DNA from: Streptomyces sp. SID12501
Lineage (GTDB): Bacteria; Actinomycetota; Actinomycetes; Streptomycetales; Streptomycetaceae
Length of the DNA stretch: 64,000 nucleotides
NCBI RefSeq assembly: GCF_010550245.1
Contig: NZ_JAAGLU010000040.1
Span: forward strand, 1-64,000
Reading direction: 5' to 3'
Positions within the stretch are counted from its first letter, which is position 1. Every line of letters starts with the position of its first letter. A program made the position numbers and the translations under genes. The notes beneath the pieces were generated by a model, which was not told the origin of the DNA, did no database searches, and worked only from the letters and a program-made list of their open reading frames with translations. Positions 44,913-53,814 of the stretch are shown here, one piece after another.

Positions 44913-46409
44913 ATGGGATCCACTTCCGACGAGAGCCGCACCACCGACCGCACCACCGGCACCATCAGCGCCACCACCGGCAGCACGGCCACCGGCCTCG
45001 GCCGCCGCGACCTGATCAAACGATCAGCGGCGCTCGGTCTGATCTCCGTCCCCACGATGAGCTTCCTGGCCTCCTGTGCGAGCAGCGGCGGAGGAGACGA
45101 GGACAAGGCCAAGGCGGGTACGAAGACCGCGAAGAACCCTCTGGCGGTCAACGACACCGCCCAGCTGGAGTTCGTGCTCTTCGACGGCGGCTTCGGCAAG
45201 GAGTACGCCGAGGACGCGGTCAAGATCTACGAGCAGAACTTCCCGAAGGCGAAGGTCAAGTTCTCCGCCACCCAGAAGATCCAGTCCACGCTCCAGCCCC
45301 GCTTCAACCAGGGCACCCCGCCGGACCTCATCGACAACTCCGGCGCCGAGCAGATGGACATGGGTGTGCTGGCAGCCAAGAGCCAGCTCGCCGACCTCAC
45401 CCCGCTGCTGGACGCCCCGTCCTACGACGACCCGGACAAGAAGGTCCGCGACACGCTGCGGCCGGGCATCGTCGAGATGGGCCAGCTCGACGGCGACCCG
45501 GTGTGGATCATGTACTACGCCTACACGGTGTACGGCGTCTGGTACTCCCAGAAGGCCCTGGACTCGCTCGACGCCACCTACCCGGAGACGTGGGACGAGA
45601 TGCTCGCCGTGTGCGAGAAGGCCAAGAAAAAGGGCATCGCCGGCTGGACCTACGCGGGCAAGTACCCGTACTACCTGCCCTTCTCGCTCTACGCGATGAT
45701 CGGCAAGGTCGGCGGCGTCGAGGTCCTCGACGCGATCGACAACCTGGAGCCGAACGCCTGGAAGGCCCCGGCTGTCAAGGCCTGTTTCGAGGCGTACTAC
45801 GAGCTCTACAGGAAGGGGTACGTCCTCAAGGGCACCCCCGGTCTCGACCACATCCAGTCGCAGACCGCGTGGGCCAAGGGCAAGGCGCTGTTCATCCCGA
45901 ACGGCTCCTGGGTGGAGAACGAGTCGGCCAACGTCATCCCCGCCGACTTCGACCTCGCCGTCTCCGCGCCGACCGGCATCGACAGCTCCGACAAGCTGCC
46001 GTTCGGCACGATCTGGGCCTCCGGCGGCGAGCCGTTCATCGTCCCGGCCAAGGCGAAGAACACCGCGGGTGGCATGGAACAGCTGCGCATCATGCTCAGC
46101 GAGGCTTCCTCGAAGAACTTCACCACCAAGGTCAAGTCACTGACCGCGTACAACGGCGGCACCGACGGCATCACCCTCACCCCGGGCCTCAAGTCCGGCG
46201 TGGCGGCGCTCGAGAAGGCCGGCGACAACGTCGTCAACCCGCGCCTGCAGGACTGGTACGTGCAGCTCCAGAAGGAGAAGATCGGCGTGTCCGGGCTCGG
46301 CGAGATGATGGCCGGACGGCTCACCCCGGCCGAGGCCATGAAGAAGATCCAGGACTACGCCGACGAGACCGCGAAGGACACGTCGATCAAGCACTACAAG
46401 CACCATTGA
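44913..46409 (+). CDS. ngcE: Chitobiose/GlcNAc ABC transporter, solute-binding lipoprotein
   Basis: 498 residues from the ATG at 44913 (a TTG two codons earlier is possible; GAGG lies 8 bases before the ATG). A twin-arginine-like signal (GRRDLIKRSAALGLI) ends in the lipobox FLASC, so it is a lipid-anchored exported protein. The rest is an extracellular binding protein of the CUT1 type (LEFVLFDGGFGKEYAEDAVK, PPDLIDNSGAEQMD, TWDEMLAVCEKAKKKG). It is the equivalent of NgcE (SCO6005 from memory), which binds N,N'-diacetylchitobiose and GlcNAc. No ATPase gene lies in the operon; MsiK usually serves this family. Confidence 0.92.
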   Translation: MGSTSDESRTTDRTTGTISATTGSTATGLGRRDLIKRSAALGLISVPTMSFLASCASSGGGDEDKAKAGTKTAKNPLAVNDTAQLEFVLFDGGFGKEYAEDAVKIYEQNFPKAKVKFSATQKIQSTLQPRFNQGTPPDLIDNSGAEQMDMGVLAAKSQLADLTPLLDAPSYDDPDKKVRDTLRPGIVEMGQLDGDPVWIMYYAYTVYGVWYSQKALDSLDATYPETWDEMLAVCEKAKKKGIAGWTYAGKYPYYLPFSLYAMIGKVGGVEVLDAIDNLEPNAWKAPAVKACFEAYYELYRKGYVLKGTPGLDHIQSQTAWAKGKALFIPNGSWVENESANVIPADFDLAVSAPTGIDSSDKLPFGTIWASGGEPFIVPAKAKNTAGGMEQLRIMLSEASSKNFTTKVKSLTAYNGGTDGITLTPGLKSGVAALEKAGDNVVNPRLQDWYVQLQKEKIGVSGLGEMMAGRLTPAEAMKKIQDYADETAKDTSIKHYKHH

Positions 46410-46410
46410 G

Positions 46411-46600
46411 TCCTCCCCCAGCTGAAGCAGGGGGATTCCTGGCTCACGCCGCCTGCGGGTCAGCGACCCGACAGGTCTTCCACGATCAACACCAGCCGGG
46501 TTGAAACCAGCCCGGTTTGTGCCGCAAAGTCTGGAGGTGCATGTGCTGTCTTGGTTCTCGATCAGCACGATGTACGCGCTTGGTTCTCGCAACGTACGGC
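46411..46600 (-). mobile_element. IS605/IS1341-type right-end remnant with omega-RNA-like hairpins
   Basis: Read on the minus strand, the region ends in GGAATCCCCCTGCTTCAGC, then TGGGGGAGGA at 46411, the hairpin that closes the right end of IS200/IS605 TnpB elements and their guide RNA scaffold. Before it lie a CGGGTC-GCT-GACCCG stem (46456-46470) and an AACCGGGCTGG/AACCCGGCTGG pair. No TnpB or TnpA frame is present. If transcribed, the guide part would be the 3' end of ngcE. Outer limit is approximate. Identification rests on remembered element ends. Confidence 0.5.
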
Positions 46601-46675
46601 GACGAGCCTACCCGATTAGAAGCCGATGATCTGTCACCAGCGGCGGCACCCGCGCACGGAACGGGGTCTGTGGTA

Positions 46676-47602
46676 ATGCAGCACGGCAAGTACCGCTTCA
46701 TCGTGGGATTTTTGGCGGTCCCTCTCGGGCTGTACGCACTTTTCGTCATCTGGCCGTTCATCCAGTCCATCTATTACTCGTTCACCGACTGGACCGGACT
46801 GAGCCCGGAATTCAAGATGGTGGGCTTCGACAACTACAAGAGGATGCTCGACGACGACATCTTCTGGAAGTCGTTGCAGCACAGCCTTCTGTTCGCGTTG
46901 GTGCTGCCGCTGGTGACGATCAGTCTGGCGCTGTTCTTCGCCTTCATGATCAATGTGGGCGGGAAGCGGCGCCGTGGTGGACCGGTGATTTCCGGGGTCA
47001 GCGGTTCCTCCTTCTACAAAATCGTCTACTTCTTTCCGCAGGTGCTGTCGATCGCGATCGTCGCCCTGCTGTTCGCCTTCGCGTACAACCCGGACAGCGG
47101 CTCGATCAACTCGCTGCTGCGTGGTATCGGGCTCGACAGCGTCCAGCCGCTCTGGCTGGGCGACCCGAGCCTCGCCCTGTGGTGTGTGATGGCGGTGCTG
47201 GTCTGGTCGACGGTCGGCTTCTTCGTGGTGCTGTTCTCCGCGGGCATGGCGTCGATCCCGGCTGACCTGTACGAGGCCGCGCTGCTGGACGGCGCTGGCC
47301 GGGCCGCCACGTTCTTCCGGATCACCCTGCCGCTGCTGTGGGACACCGTGCAGTCCGGCTGGGTCTACATGGGCATCCTCGCGCTGGGCGCCGAGTCGTT
47401 CGCGGTCGTCCAGATCATGACGACCGGGCCCGGCGGCCCGGACTACTCGACGACCGTCATGGTCCTGTACGTGTACCAGAAGGCCTTCCGCGACGGTCAG
47501 GCCGCCTACGCAACCACCATCGGGGTCGCCCTGCTCGTCGTCACGCTGGCCTTCGCGGCCCTCGTGATGCGGCTGGGCCGGCGCGAGCGGCTGGAGTACT
47601 GA
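46676..47602 (+). CDS. ngcF: Chitobiose/GlcNAc ABC transporter permease
   Basis: 308 residues from the ATG at 46676; similarity to permeases starts here (GKYRFIVGFLAVPLGLYALF). Six membrane helices and the cytoplasmic EAA loop (LYEAALLDGAGRAATFFRIT) that contacts the ATPase. A MalF-type CUT1 permease, equivalent of NgcF. Separated from ngcE by 266 bp of apparent mobile-element remnant, unlike the tight spacing to ngcG. The ribosome site is poor, so expression may depend on what the inserted sequence supplies. Confidence 0.92.
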   Translation: MQHGKYRFIVGFLAVPLGLYALFVIWPFIQSIYYSFTDWTGLSPEFKMVGFDNYKRMLDDDIFWKSLQHSLLFALVLPLVTISLALFFAFMINVGGKRRRGGPVISGVSGSSFYKIVYFFPQVLSIAIVALLFAFAYNPDSGSINSLLRGIGLDSVQPLWLGDPSLALWCVMAVLVWSTVGFFVVLFSAGMASIPADLYEAALLDGAGRAATFFRITLPLLWDTVQSGWVYMGILALGAESFAVVQIMTTGPGGPDYSTTVMVLYVYQKAFRDGQAAYATTIGVALLVVTLAFAALVMRLGRRERLEY

Positions 47603-47607
47603 CACAC

Positions 47608-48534
47608 ATGAAGACGACCGACAGCACACCGCCGGACACGGTTCCCCAGCAGCCCGGAGGGCCCGTGCGCAAGGAGAACGCTCCGGGGAAGGAGAAGCGC
47701 GAGAAGAAGGAGGGCACCGTCCTCAACGTCTTCTCGCACGGCATGCTCGTCCTGTGGGCGTTCATGGTCGTGATGCCGCTCCTGTGGGCGGTGATGACGT
47801 CCTTCAAGGACGACAACGCGATCTTCAGCTCACCCTGGTCCCTGCCGGACAAGCTGCACTTCGACAACTGGGCGCGGGCCTGGACCGACGCCAACATGAG
47901 CGACTACTTCCTCAACACCATCCTGGTGGTGGGCGGTTCGCTCATCGGCACCCTGGTGCTCGGCTCGATGGCGGCGTACGTCCTGGCCCGCTTCGACTTC
48001 CCGGGCAACGGGTTCATCTACTACCTGTTCATCGGCGGCATGAGCTTCCCGATCATGCTGGCCCTGGTCCCGTTGTTCTACGTCGTGAACAACATGGGCC
48101 TGCTGAACACGATCCACGGGCTGATCCTGGTCTACATCGCCTACTCACTGCCGTTCACGGTCTTCTTCCTGACCGCGTTCTTCCGGACCCTTCCGACCTC
48201 GGTGGCGGAGGCGGCCTTCGTCGACGGGGCCTCGCACTCCCGGACCTTCTTCCAGATCATGCTGCCCATGGCCAAGCCCGGCCTGATCAGCGTGGGCATC
48301 TTCAACTTCCTCGGCCAGTGGAACCAGTACATGCTGCCGACGGTGCTGAACACGGACCCCGACAAACGGGTCCTCACCCAGGGCCTCGTGCAGCTGGCCG
48401 CCAGCCAGGGCTACAAGGGTGACTGGTCGGGTCTCTTCGCCGGCCTGGTGATGGCGATGATCCCGGTACTCGCCGCGTACATCGTCTTCCAGCGCCAGGT
48501 GGTGACGGGACTCACGGCGGGCGCGTTGAAGTAA
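47608..48534 (+). CDS. ngcG: Chitobiose/GlcNAc ABC transporter permease
   Basis: 308 residues, five bases after ngcF. A charged N-terminal tail (KENAPGKEKREKKEG) precedes six helices. The EAA loop is SVAEAAFVDGASHSRTFFQI, and the end QRQVVTGLTAGALK is typical of MalG-type CUT1 permeases. Forms the membrane channel with NgcF. Confidence 0.93.
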   Translation: MKTTDSTPPDTVPQQPGGPVRKENAPGKEKREKKEGTVLNVFSHGMLVLWAFMVVMPLLWAVMTSFKDDNAIFSSPWSLPDKLHFDNWARAWTDANMSDYFLNTILVVGGSLIGTLVLGSMAAYVLARFDFPGNGFIYYLFIGGMSFPIMLALVPLFYVVNNMGLLNTIHGLILVYIAYSLPFTVFFLTAFFRTLPTSVAEAAFVDGASHSRTFFQIMLPMAKPGLISVGIFNFLGQWNQYMLPTVLNTDPDKRVLTQGLVQLAASQGYKGDWSGLFAGLVMAMIPVLAAYIVFQRQVVTGLTAGALK

Positions 48535-48551
48535 CCGGAACCTTCCGTTCA

Positions 48552-48599
48552 GCCGCTGCACGCGCGCGTGCATACCGCAAACCGTGCACGCGCGCAGCT
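48552..48599 (+). terminator. Hairpin after ngcG
   Basis: The palindrome TGCACGCGCGCGTGCA (48557-48572) and the nearby GTGCACGCGCGCAGC (48584-48598) can pair internally or with each other, 20-65 bp past the ngcG stop. A plausible terminator between ngcG and rok7B7. Confidence 0.5.
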
Positions 48600-48726
48600 A
48601 TGTGTACAAGACCTCGGATGCAGTTCAACCTCTTGACGGGAGGTGACCCGAACGGCTCAGCTTAGAGTTCACTAGTTGGACATAGACGGGGCCTCATCGA
48701 AGCGGTCCCGCGCGCAGGAGGTCGTC

Positions 48727-49926
48727 GTGGAGACTCCGGGGTCGCAGTCGTCACTGCACCGAGCCAACCTGGAACGGGTCGTACGGGCCGTGCGCCTCGC
48801 CGGGTCGCTCACACAGGCCGAGATCGCCAGGACCACCGGTCTGTCGGCGGCCACGGTGTCCAACATCGTCCGCGAGCTGAAGGACGGCGGAACCGTCGAG
48901 GTCACGCCCACCTCGGCGGGCGGGCGAAGGGCCCGGGCCGTCTCGCTGAGCGGGGACGCGGGCATCGTGATCGGCGTCGACTTCGGGCACACGCACCTAC
49001 GGGTCGCGGTCGGCAACCTCGCCCACCAGGTGCTGGCCGAGGAATCCGAGCCGCTGGACGTGGACGCCTCCGCCGCGCAGGGCTTCGACCGGGCGGAAGA
49101 GCTGGTCAATCGCCTGATCGCAGCAACGGGCGTCGACCGTTCCAAGGTCGCCGGCGTAGGCCTGGGCGTACCGGGTCCGATCGACGTGGAGTCGGGCACC
49201 CTGGGCTCCAGCGCCATACTGCCGGGCTGGAGCGGTACCAGGCCGGGTGAGGAGCTGCGCGGGCGCCTCGACGTGCCGGTGTACGTGGACAACGACGCCA
49301 ACCTCGGCGCCCTCGGTGAGCTGGTCTGGGGCAGTGGCCGTGGGGTGCGGGACCTGGCGTACATCAAGGTCGCGAGCGGTGTCGGGGCCGGACTGGTGAT
49401 CGAGGGGAAGATCTACCGGGGTCCGGGTGGCACAGCGGGAGAAATCGGGCATATTACTCTTGATGAATCCGGCCCTGTCTGCCGCTGCGGAAACCGGGGC
49501 TGCCTGGAGACCTTCGCGGCGGCGCGCTATGTGCTGCCGCTCCTCCAGTCCAGCCACGGAACCGACCTGACCATGGAAGGTGTCGTGCGGCTGGCGAGGG
49601 ACGGCGACCCGGGCTGCCGTCGCGTGATCGCCGACGTCGGCCGTCATATCGGCAGTGGAGTCGCCAATCTCTGCAATCTGCTGAACCCGAGCAGGGTGGT
49701 CCTCGGTGGTGATCTCGCCGAGGCCGGTGAGCTGGTGCTCGGTCCCATAAGAGAGTCTGTCGGCCGCTATGCGATCCCCAGTGCGGCACGTCAACTGTCC
49801 GTTCTTCCAGGGGCACTTGGAGGTCGTGCGGAGGTGCTCGGAGCGCTCGCTCTCGCGTTGAGCGAAATGGGCGATTCGACGCTTTTGGACGGCACGCTGA
49901 ACGCAGCCACTCCTGCCTTCACCTAG
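48727..49926 (+). CDS. rok7B7: ROK-family regulator Rok7B7
   Basis: 399 residues from the GTG at 48727, six bases after AGGAG; an upstream TTG at 48676 is less likely. N-terminal winged helix (RVVRAVRLAGSLTQAEIART, LSAATVSNIVRELKDGG), then a ROK domain with the ATPase-like start GIVIGVDFGHTHLRVAVGN and zinc motif CRCGNRGCLE. It lies between ngcEFG and xylFGH as SCO6008 does in S. coelicolor, where Rok7B7 affects xylose uptake, carbon repression and antibiotic production. No glucokinase activity is expected from this branch. Confidence 0.94.
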   Translation: METPGSQSSLHRANLERVVRAVRLAGSLTQAEIARTTGLSAATVSNIVRELKDGGTVEVTPTSAGGRRARAVSLSGDAGIVIGVDFGHTHLRVAVGNLAHQVLAEESEPLDVDASAAQGFDRAEELVNRLIAATGVDRSKVAGVGLGVPGPIDVESGTLGSSAILPGWSGTRPGEELRGRLDVPVYVDNDANLGALGELVWGSGRGVRDLAYIKVASGVGAGLVIEGKIYRGPGGTAGEIGHITLDESGPVCRCGNRGCLETFAAARYVLPLLQSSHGTDLTMEGVVRLARDGDPGCRRVIADVGRHIGSGVANLCNLLNPSRVVLGGDLAEAGELVLGPIRESVGRYAIPSAARQLSVLPGALGGRAEVLGALALALSEMGDSTLLDGTLNAATPAFT

Positions 49927-49960
49927 AGAACGAACAAAGCCGTTGCCAACCCGTTAAGGA

Positions 49961-49973
49961 TTTACTTCTTGAC
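49961..49973 (+). promoter_or_regulatory. Rok7B7-type site before xylF
   Basis: TTTACTTCTTGAC fits every position of the consensus TTKAMKHSTTSAV that I recall for Rok7B7, 76 bp before the xylF ATG. The consensus is from memory. Confidence 0.45.
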
Positions 49974-50048
49974 GTCGCACGTGTGGCCGAGTTGACTTCC
50001 AGCCACCTCGGCCGCAGCGTTGCGGCCCTGTCAGGGAGGCACCACCAA

Positions 50049-51137
50049 ATGAACGCGATGATGCGTAGAGTCGTGATCGGCACCACTGCTGTTTCCATGG
50101 CTCTCGCCGTGGCCGCTTGTGGCAAGGCCGGCGACGACGACAATGACAGCGGTTCGGGCGACAAGACCATCGGTCTGCTGCTCCCCGACAGCGTGACCGC
50201 GCGCTACGAGAAGTTCGACAAGCCCTTCTTCGTGGCCAAGGTCAAGGAGCTGTGTTCCGACTGCAAGGTCGAGTACGCGAACGCCGCCGGTGACGCGGCC
50301 AAGCAGGCCCAGCAGGTCAGCAGCATGATCACCAAGGGCGTCAAGGTGATCGTGGTCAGCGCACAGGACTCCGCCGCCATCAAGTCGTCCATCCAGACGG
50401 CGGTCGACAAGGGCATCAAGGTCGTCGCGTACGACCGTCTGGCCCAGGGCCCGGTCTCCGCGTACGTCTCCTTCGACAACGTCAAGGTCGGTCAGCTTCA
50501 GGGCGAGGCCCTGCTCGCCTCCCTCGGTGCCAAGGCGACCCCGAAGGCCAAGGTCGTCATGATCAACGGTGACGACGCCGACCCGAACGCCGGTCAGTTC
50601 AAGAAGGGCGCGCACGAAGCCCTCGACGGCAAGGTCGACATCGCCTACGAGCAGTCCGGCCTGTGGAAGGACACCGTCGCCGCCCAGAAGATGTCGGCCG
50701 CCATCACGCAGCTCGGCGCCAAGAACATCGCGGGCGTCTACGCCGCCAACGACGGCATGGCCGGTGGCATCGCCAACACCCTCAAGGGTGCGGGCATCAG
50801 CGGTATCCCGCTGACCGGCCAGGACGCGGAGCTCGCGGGTATCCAGCGCATCGTCGCCGGTACCCAGTCCAGCACCGTCTACAAGGCCTTCAAGCCGGAG
50901 GCCGACGCCGCCGCCCAGATCGCGGTCAACCTGCTCGACGGCAAGAGCATCGACTCGCTCGCCACCGAGAGCCTGACCAGCGGCTCCGGCGACAAGGTGC
51001 CCTCGCAGCTGCTGACCCCGGTGTCGGTCACCAAGGCCAACATCACGGACACAGTGGTCAAGGACAAGCTCTACACCGTCGCCGAGATCTGCGCCGGCGA
51101 GTTCGCCGCCGCATGCAAGACCGCCGGTCTTCAGTAG
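50049..51137 (+). CDS. xylF: Xylose ABC transporter, solute-binding lipoprotein
   Basis: 362 residues, ATG behind GGGAGG. Signal peptide with lipobox (SMALAVAAC), so lipid-anchored outside the cell. A periplasmic-binding fold of the ribose/xylose class: IGLLLPDSVTARYEKFDKPF, VIVVSAQDSAAI, VVAYDRL and INGDDADPNAGQFK. The ARYE(K)xDKP and YDRL motifs are characteristic of XylF. Upstream of the ATPase and permease genes; probably repressed or tuned by Rok7B7. Confidence 0.93.
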   Translation: MNAMMRRVVIGTTAVSMALAVAACGKAGDDDNDSGSGDKTIGLLLPDSVTARYEKFDKPFFVAKVKELCSDCKVEYANAAGDAAKQAQQVSSMITKGVKVIVVSAQDSAAIKSSIQTAVDKGIKVVAYDRLAQGPVSAYVSFDNVKVGQLQGEALLASLGAKATPKAKVVMINGDDADPNAGQFKKGAHEALDGKVDIAYEQSGLWKDTVAAQKMSAAITQLGAKNIAGVYAANDGMAGGIANTLKGAGISGIPLTGQDAELAGIQRIVAGTQSSTVYKAFKPEADAAAQIAVNLLDGKSIDSLATESLTSGSGDKVPSQLLTPVSVTKANITDTVVKDKLYTVAEICAGEFAAACKTAGLQ

Positions 51138-51404
51138 TCGGCAGCCACACCAGGACCGCCGGCACCGGGCGAGCCCTCACAGGCGCTCACCCGGACATGA
51201 CCGCCCGGCGGTCCCGCGAGACCTGTCCGACGCCCGACCCGGCCTTCATACCCCGCTGCCGGGCCGGGCGTCGGACGGAACCGTTGCCATCGGCACCGGA
51301 TTCGCGCATGTTCGTTCTGTAATCCAGTGCCATCGCGCACACCCCTCCGCGCCTACCCCAAGCGCGGCATCCCCGCCGGTCAGGCGGCGAAGGAGATGGT
51401 TCAC

Positions 51405-52187
51405 GTGTCCGCTACGCCCGTGTTGGCGTTGCGCGGAGTCTCCAAGCGGTTCGGTGCGGTCCAGGCCCTCACCGACGTAGAGCTGGAGGTCCAGTCCGGA
51501 GAAGTGGTCGCCCTGGTGGGCGACAACGGCGCAGGAAAGTCGACCCTGGTCAAGACGATCGCGGGCGTTCACCCCATCGATGAGGGCGTCATCGAGTGGG
51601 AGGGCAACCCGGTCAGCATCAACAAGCCGCACGACGCCCAGGGACTCGGCGTCGCGACCGTCTATCAGGACCTCGCTCTGTGCGACAACCTCGATGTGGT
51701 CGGCAACCTCTACCTCGGACGTGAGCTGCTGCGCCGCGGCGTCATCGACGAGGTGTCGATGGAGAAGAACGCCCGGGAACTGCTGAGCACGCTCTCCATC
51801 CGCATCCCGAGCGTGCGCATCCCGATCGCCAGCCTCTCAGGCGGTCAGCGCCAGGTCGTCGCCATCGCGCGCGCCCTGATCGGCGACCCCAAGGTCGTCA
51901 TCCTCGACGAGCCCACCGCAGCCCTCGGCGTCGAGCAGACCGCCCAGGTCCTCGACCTCGTCGAGCGGCTGCGCGAGCGCAACCTCGGTGTCATCCTCAT
52001 CAGCCACAACATGGCCGACGTGAAGGCGGTCGCGGACACCGTCCACGTCCTGCGCCTCGGCAGGAACAACGGCTCCTTCCCCGTGAAGACCACGAGCCAC
52101 GAAGAGATCATCGCCGCGATCACCGGAGCCACGGACAACGCCGTGACCCGTCGTGCGGGGCGTCGCGACGCGGAGGCGGCAAAGTGA
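51405..52187 (+). CDS. xylG: Xylose ABC transporter ATPase
   Basis: 260 residues from the GTG at 51405, nine bases after AAGGAG; an ATG at 51396 overlaps that site and is less likely. One ATPase domain: Walker A GDNGAGKST, signature LSGGQRQ, Walker B VVILDEPTAALG and the switch His in ILISHNM. Unlike E. coli XylG, which has two fused ATPase domains, this is a single domain, as is usual in actinobacteria. 267 bp after xylF; overlaps xylH by GTGA. Confidence 0.93.
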   Translation: MSATPVLALRGVSKRFGAVQALTDVELEVQSGEVVALVGDNGAGKSTLVKTIAGVHPIDEGVIEWEGNPVSINKPHDAQGLGVATVYQDLALCDNLDVVGNLYLGRELLRRGVIDEVSMEKNARELLSTLSIRIPSVRIPIASLSGGQRQVVAIARALIGDPKVVILDEPTAALGVEQTAQVLDLVERLRERNLGVILISHNMADVKAVADTVHVLRLGRNNGSFPVKTTSHEEIIAAITGATDNAVTRRAGRRDAEAAK

Positions 52188-53506
52188 GTGACACGTCCAA
52201 GACCGTGAAGCCCGACCCAGGAGCGGAGCACCAGAACACGGTGGCACCCGCCGACGACCCGACCGCGGCGCCGGTGTCCGTCGTCGACCCGCGTCTGCTG
52301 GTCCGCGACGAGGGCCTCAAGGGCTACGTCACCGAGTTCAAGCGCAAGGTGAAGGGCGGTGAGCTGGGCTCGCTGCCGGTCGTCATCGGTCTGATCGTCA
52401 TCTGGACGATCTTCCAGCTCCAGAACGACCGTTTCCTCAGCGCCGACAACCTCTCCAACATCAGCTACTACCTCTCGGCCACCGGCATGCTCGCCATCGG
52501 CCTGGTGTTCGTGCTGCTGCTCGGTGAGATCGACCTCTCCGTCGGCTCGGTCAGCGGTTTCGCGTCCACGCTCTTCGCCGTCTTCGTGGTCACCCATGGG
52601 ATGAACGGCTGGCTTGCGCTGGTCCTGACCATCGCGACCGGTGTCGGCATCGGCGCGCTGCACGGCTGGTTCTTCGCCAAGATCGGCGTACCCGCGTTCG
52701 TCGTGACGCTGGCCGGTTTCCTCGGCTGGAACGGCCTGATGCTGTGGCTGCTGGGCTCCAGCGGCACCATCAACATCCCGGCCGACCACGGCCCGGTCAA
52801 GCTGTTCGGCCAGAGTTCCTTCTTCATGGACCAGGCCGTCATCGGCGCCTATCTGCTCGCCGGTCTCGGTGTCCTGTCGATGCTCGTCGGCTCCTTCGGT
52901 GAACAGCGTCGGCGCAAGGCCGCCGGGGTGCCCTTCCGGCCCACCAGCGAGATCGCTCTGCGGGTCGGCGCGCTCGCCGTGGCGTCCTTCGCCGCCGCGG
53001 CCGTGCTGAACAACTCGGCCGGTGTGTCCAACGCCCTGGTGATCTTCCTCGCGGCGCTGGTGATCGTGGACTTCGTGCTCCGCCGTACGACGTACGGCCG
53101 CAAGGTCTTCGCGGTCGGCGGCGGCATCGAGGCGGCCCGCAGGGCCGGTATCAACGTGCCGATGATCCGTATCACCGTGTTCGCCATCTCCGGTGGGTTC
53201 GCGGCGATCGGCGGCATGTTCTTCGCCGGTCAGACGGCGAGCGCGACGCTGAACGCGGGTGGCGGCAACACGCTGATGCTCGCCATCGCGGCGGCGGTCA
53301 TCGGCGGCACCAGCCTGTTCGGTGGGCGCGGCACGGTATGGTCCGCGCTGCTGGGCATGCTGGTGATCCAGTCGATCCAGACGGGTCTGGACCTGCTGAA
53401 CATGAACACGTCGATCCAGTACATGATCACCGGTGCGGTGCTGTTGGGCGCGGTCGTCATCGACTCCGTGTCCCGGCGGAGCCAGAAGGCCGCCGGCCGG
53501 GCGTGA
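52184..53506 (+). CDS. xylH: Xylose ABC transporter permease
   Basis: 440 residues. A hydrophilic N-terminus of about 60 residues precedes eight to ten helices. Family motifs: LLGEIDLSVGSVSGFAST, VPAFVVTLAGFLGWNG, RRTTYGRKVFAVGGGIEAAR and AAVIGGTSLFGGRGTVWSA, typical of RbsC/XylH permeases. GTG overlaps the xylG stop. Confidence 0.93.
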   Translation: MSDTSKTVKPDPGAEHQNTVAPADDPTAAPVSVVDPRLLVRDEGLKGYVTEFKRKVKGGELGSLPVVIGLIVIWTIFQLQNDRFLSADNLSNISYYLSATGMLAIGLVFVLLLGEIDLSVGSVSGFASTLFAVFVVTHGMNGWLALVLTIATGVGIGALHGWFFAKIGVPAFVVTLAGFLGWNGLMLWLLGSSGTINIPADHGPVKLFGQSSFFMDQAVIGAYLLAGLGVLSMLVGSFGEQRRRKAAGVPFRPTSEIALRVGALAVASFAAAAVLNNSAGVSNALVIFLAALVIVDFVLRRTTYGRKVFAVGGGIEAARRAGINVPMIRITVFAISGGFAAIGGMFFAGQTASATLNAGGGNTLMLAIAAAVIGGTSLFGGRGTVWSALLGMLVIQSIQTGLDLLNMNTSIQYMITGAVLLGAVVIDSVSRRSQKAAGRA

Positions 53507-53814
53507 GAGCGCCGTAGGGGTGCGGGTTGGTCTTCTGCTGCCGGCCCGCTGTGGCTTGTCGCGCCCGCGCGGCGGAGCCGCAAATTGAACACAGCCCCGC
53601 GCCCCTGAAAGGCGCCTGCGGCGGCCTTTCAGACAAATGTGCCCGGTGCCGCAAGCGCGGTGCCGGGCACAGCTGTGTCATAGGCGACACATTTCTTGGG
53701 TACGGCCGATCGCGTGACGTATCACGCAGAGGCCGGGCGTCGGTCGCGAAGGCGGAACACTAGACTCGACACGCCCGGCGAAAGCTCGATCAGCTCTACT
53801 GCAAGGAGGCACGG
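53507..53814. repeat. Intergenic Streptomyces-type dispersed repeat and hairpin
   Basis: The 308-bp gap contains, at about 53512-53613, sequence like a dispersed repeat of Streptomyces genomes: CTGCCGGCCCGCTGTGGCTT, CGCCCGCGCGGCGGAGCCGC and CACAGCCCCGCGCCCCTGA in that order. GTGCCCGGTGCCGC (53639-53652) and CGGTGCCGGGCAC (to 53670) form a hairpin that may end xylH transcription. The dxs promoter is presumably in the last 140 bp. Confidence 0.6.
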
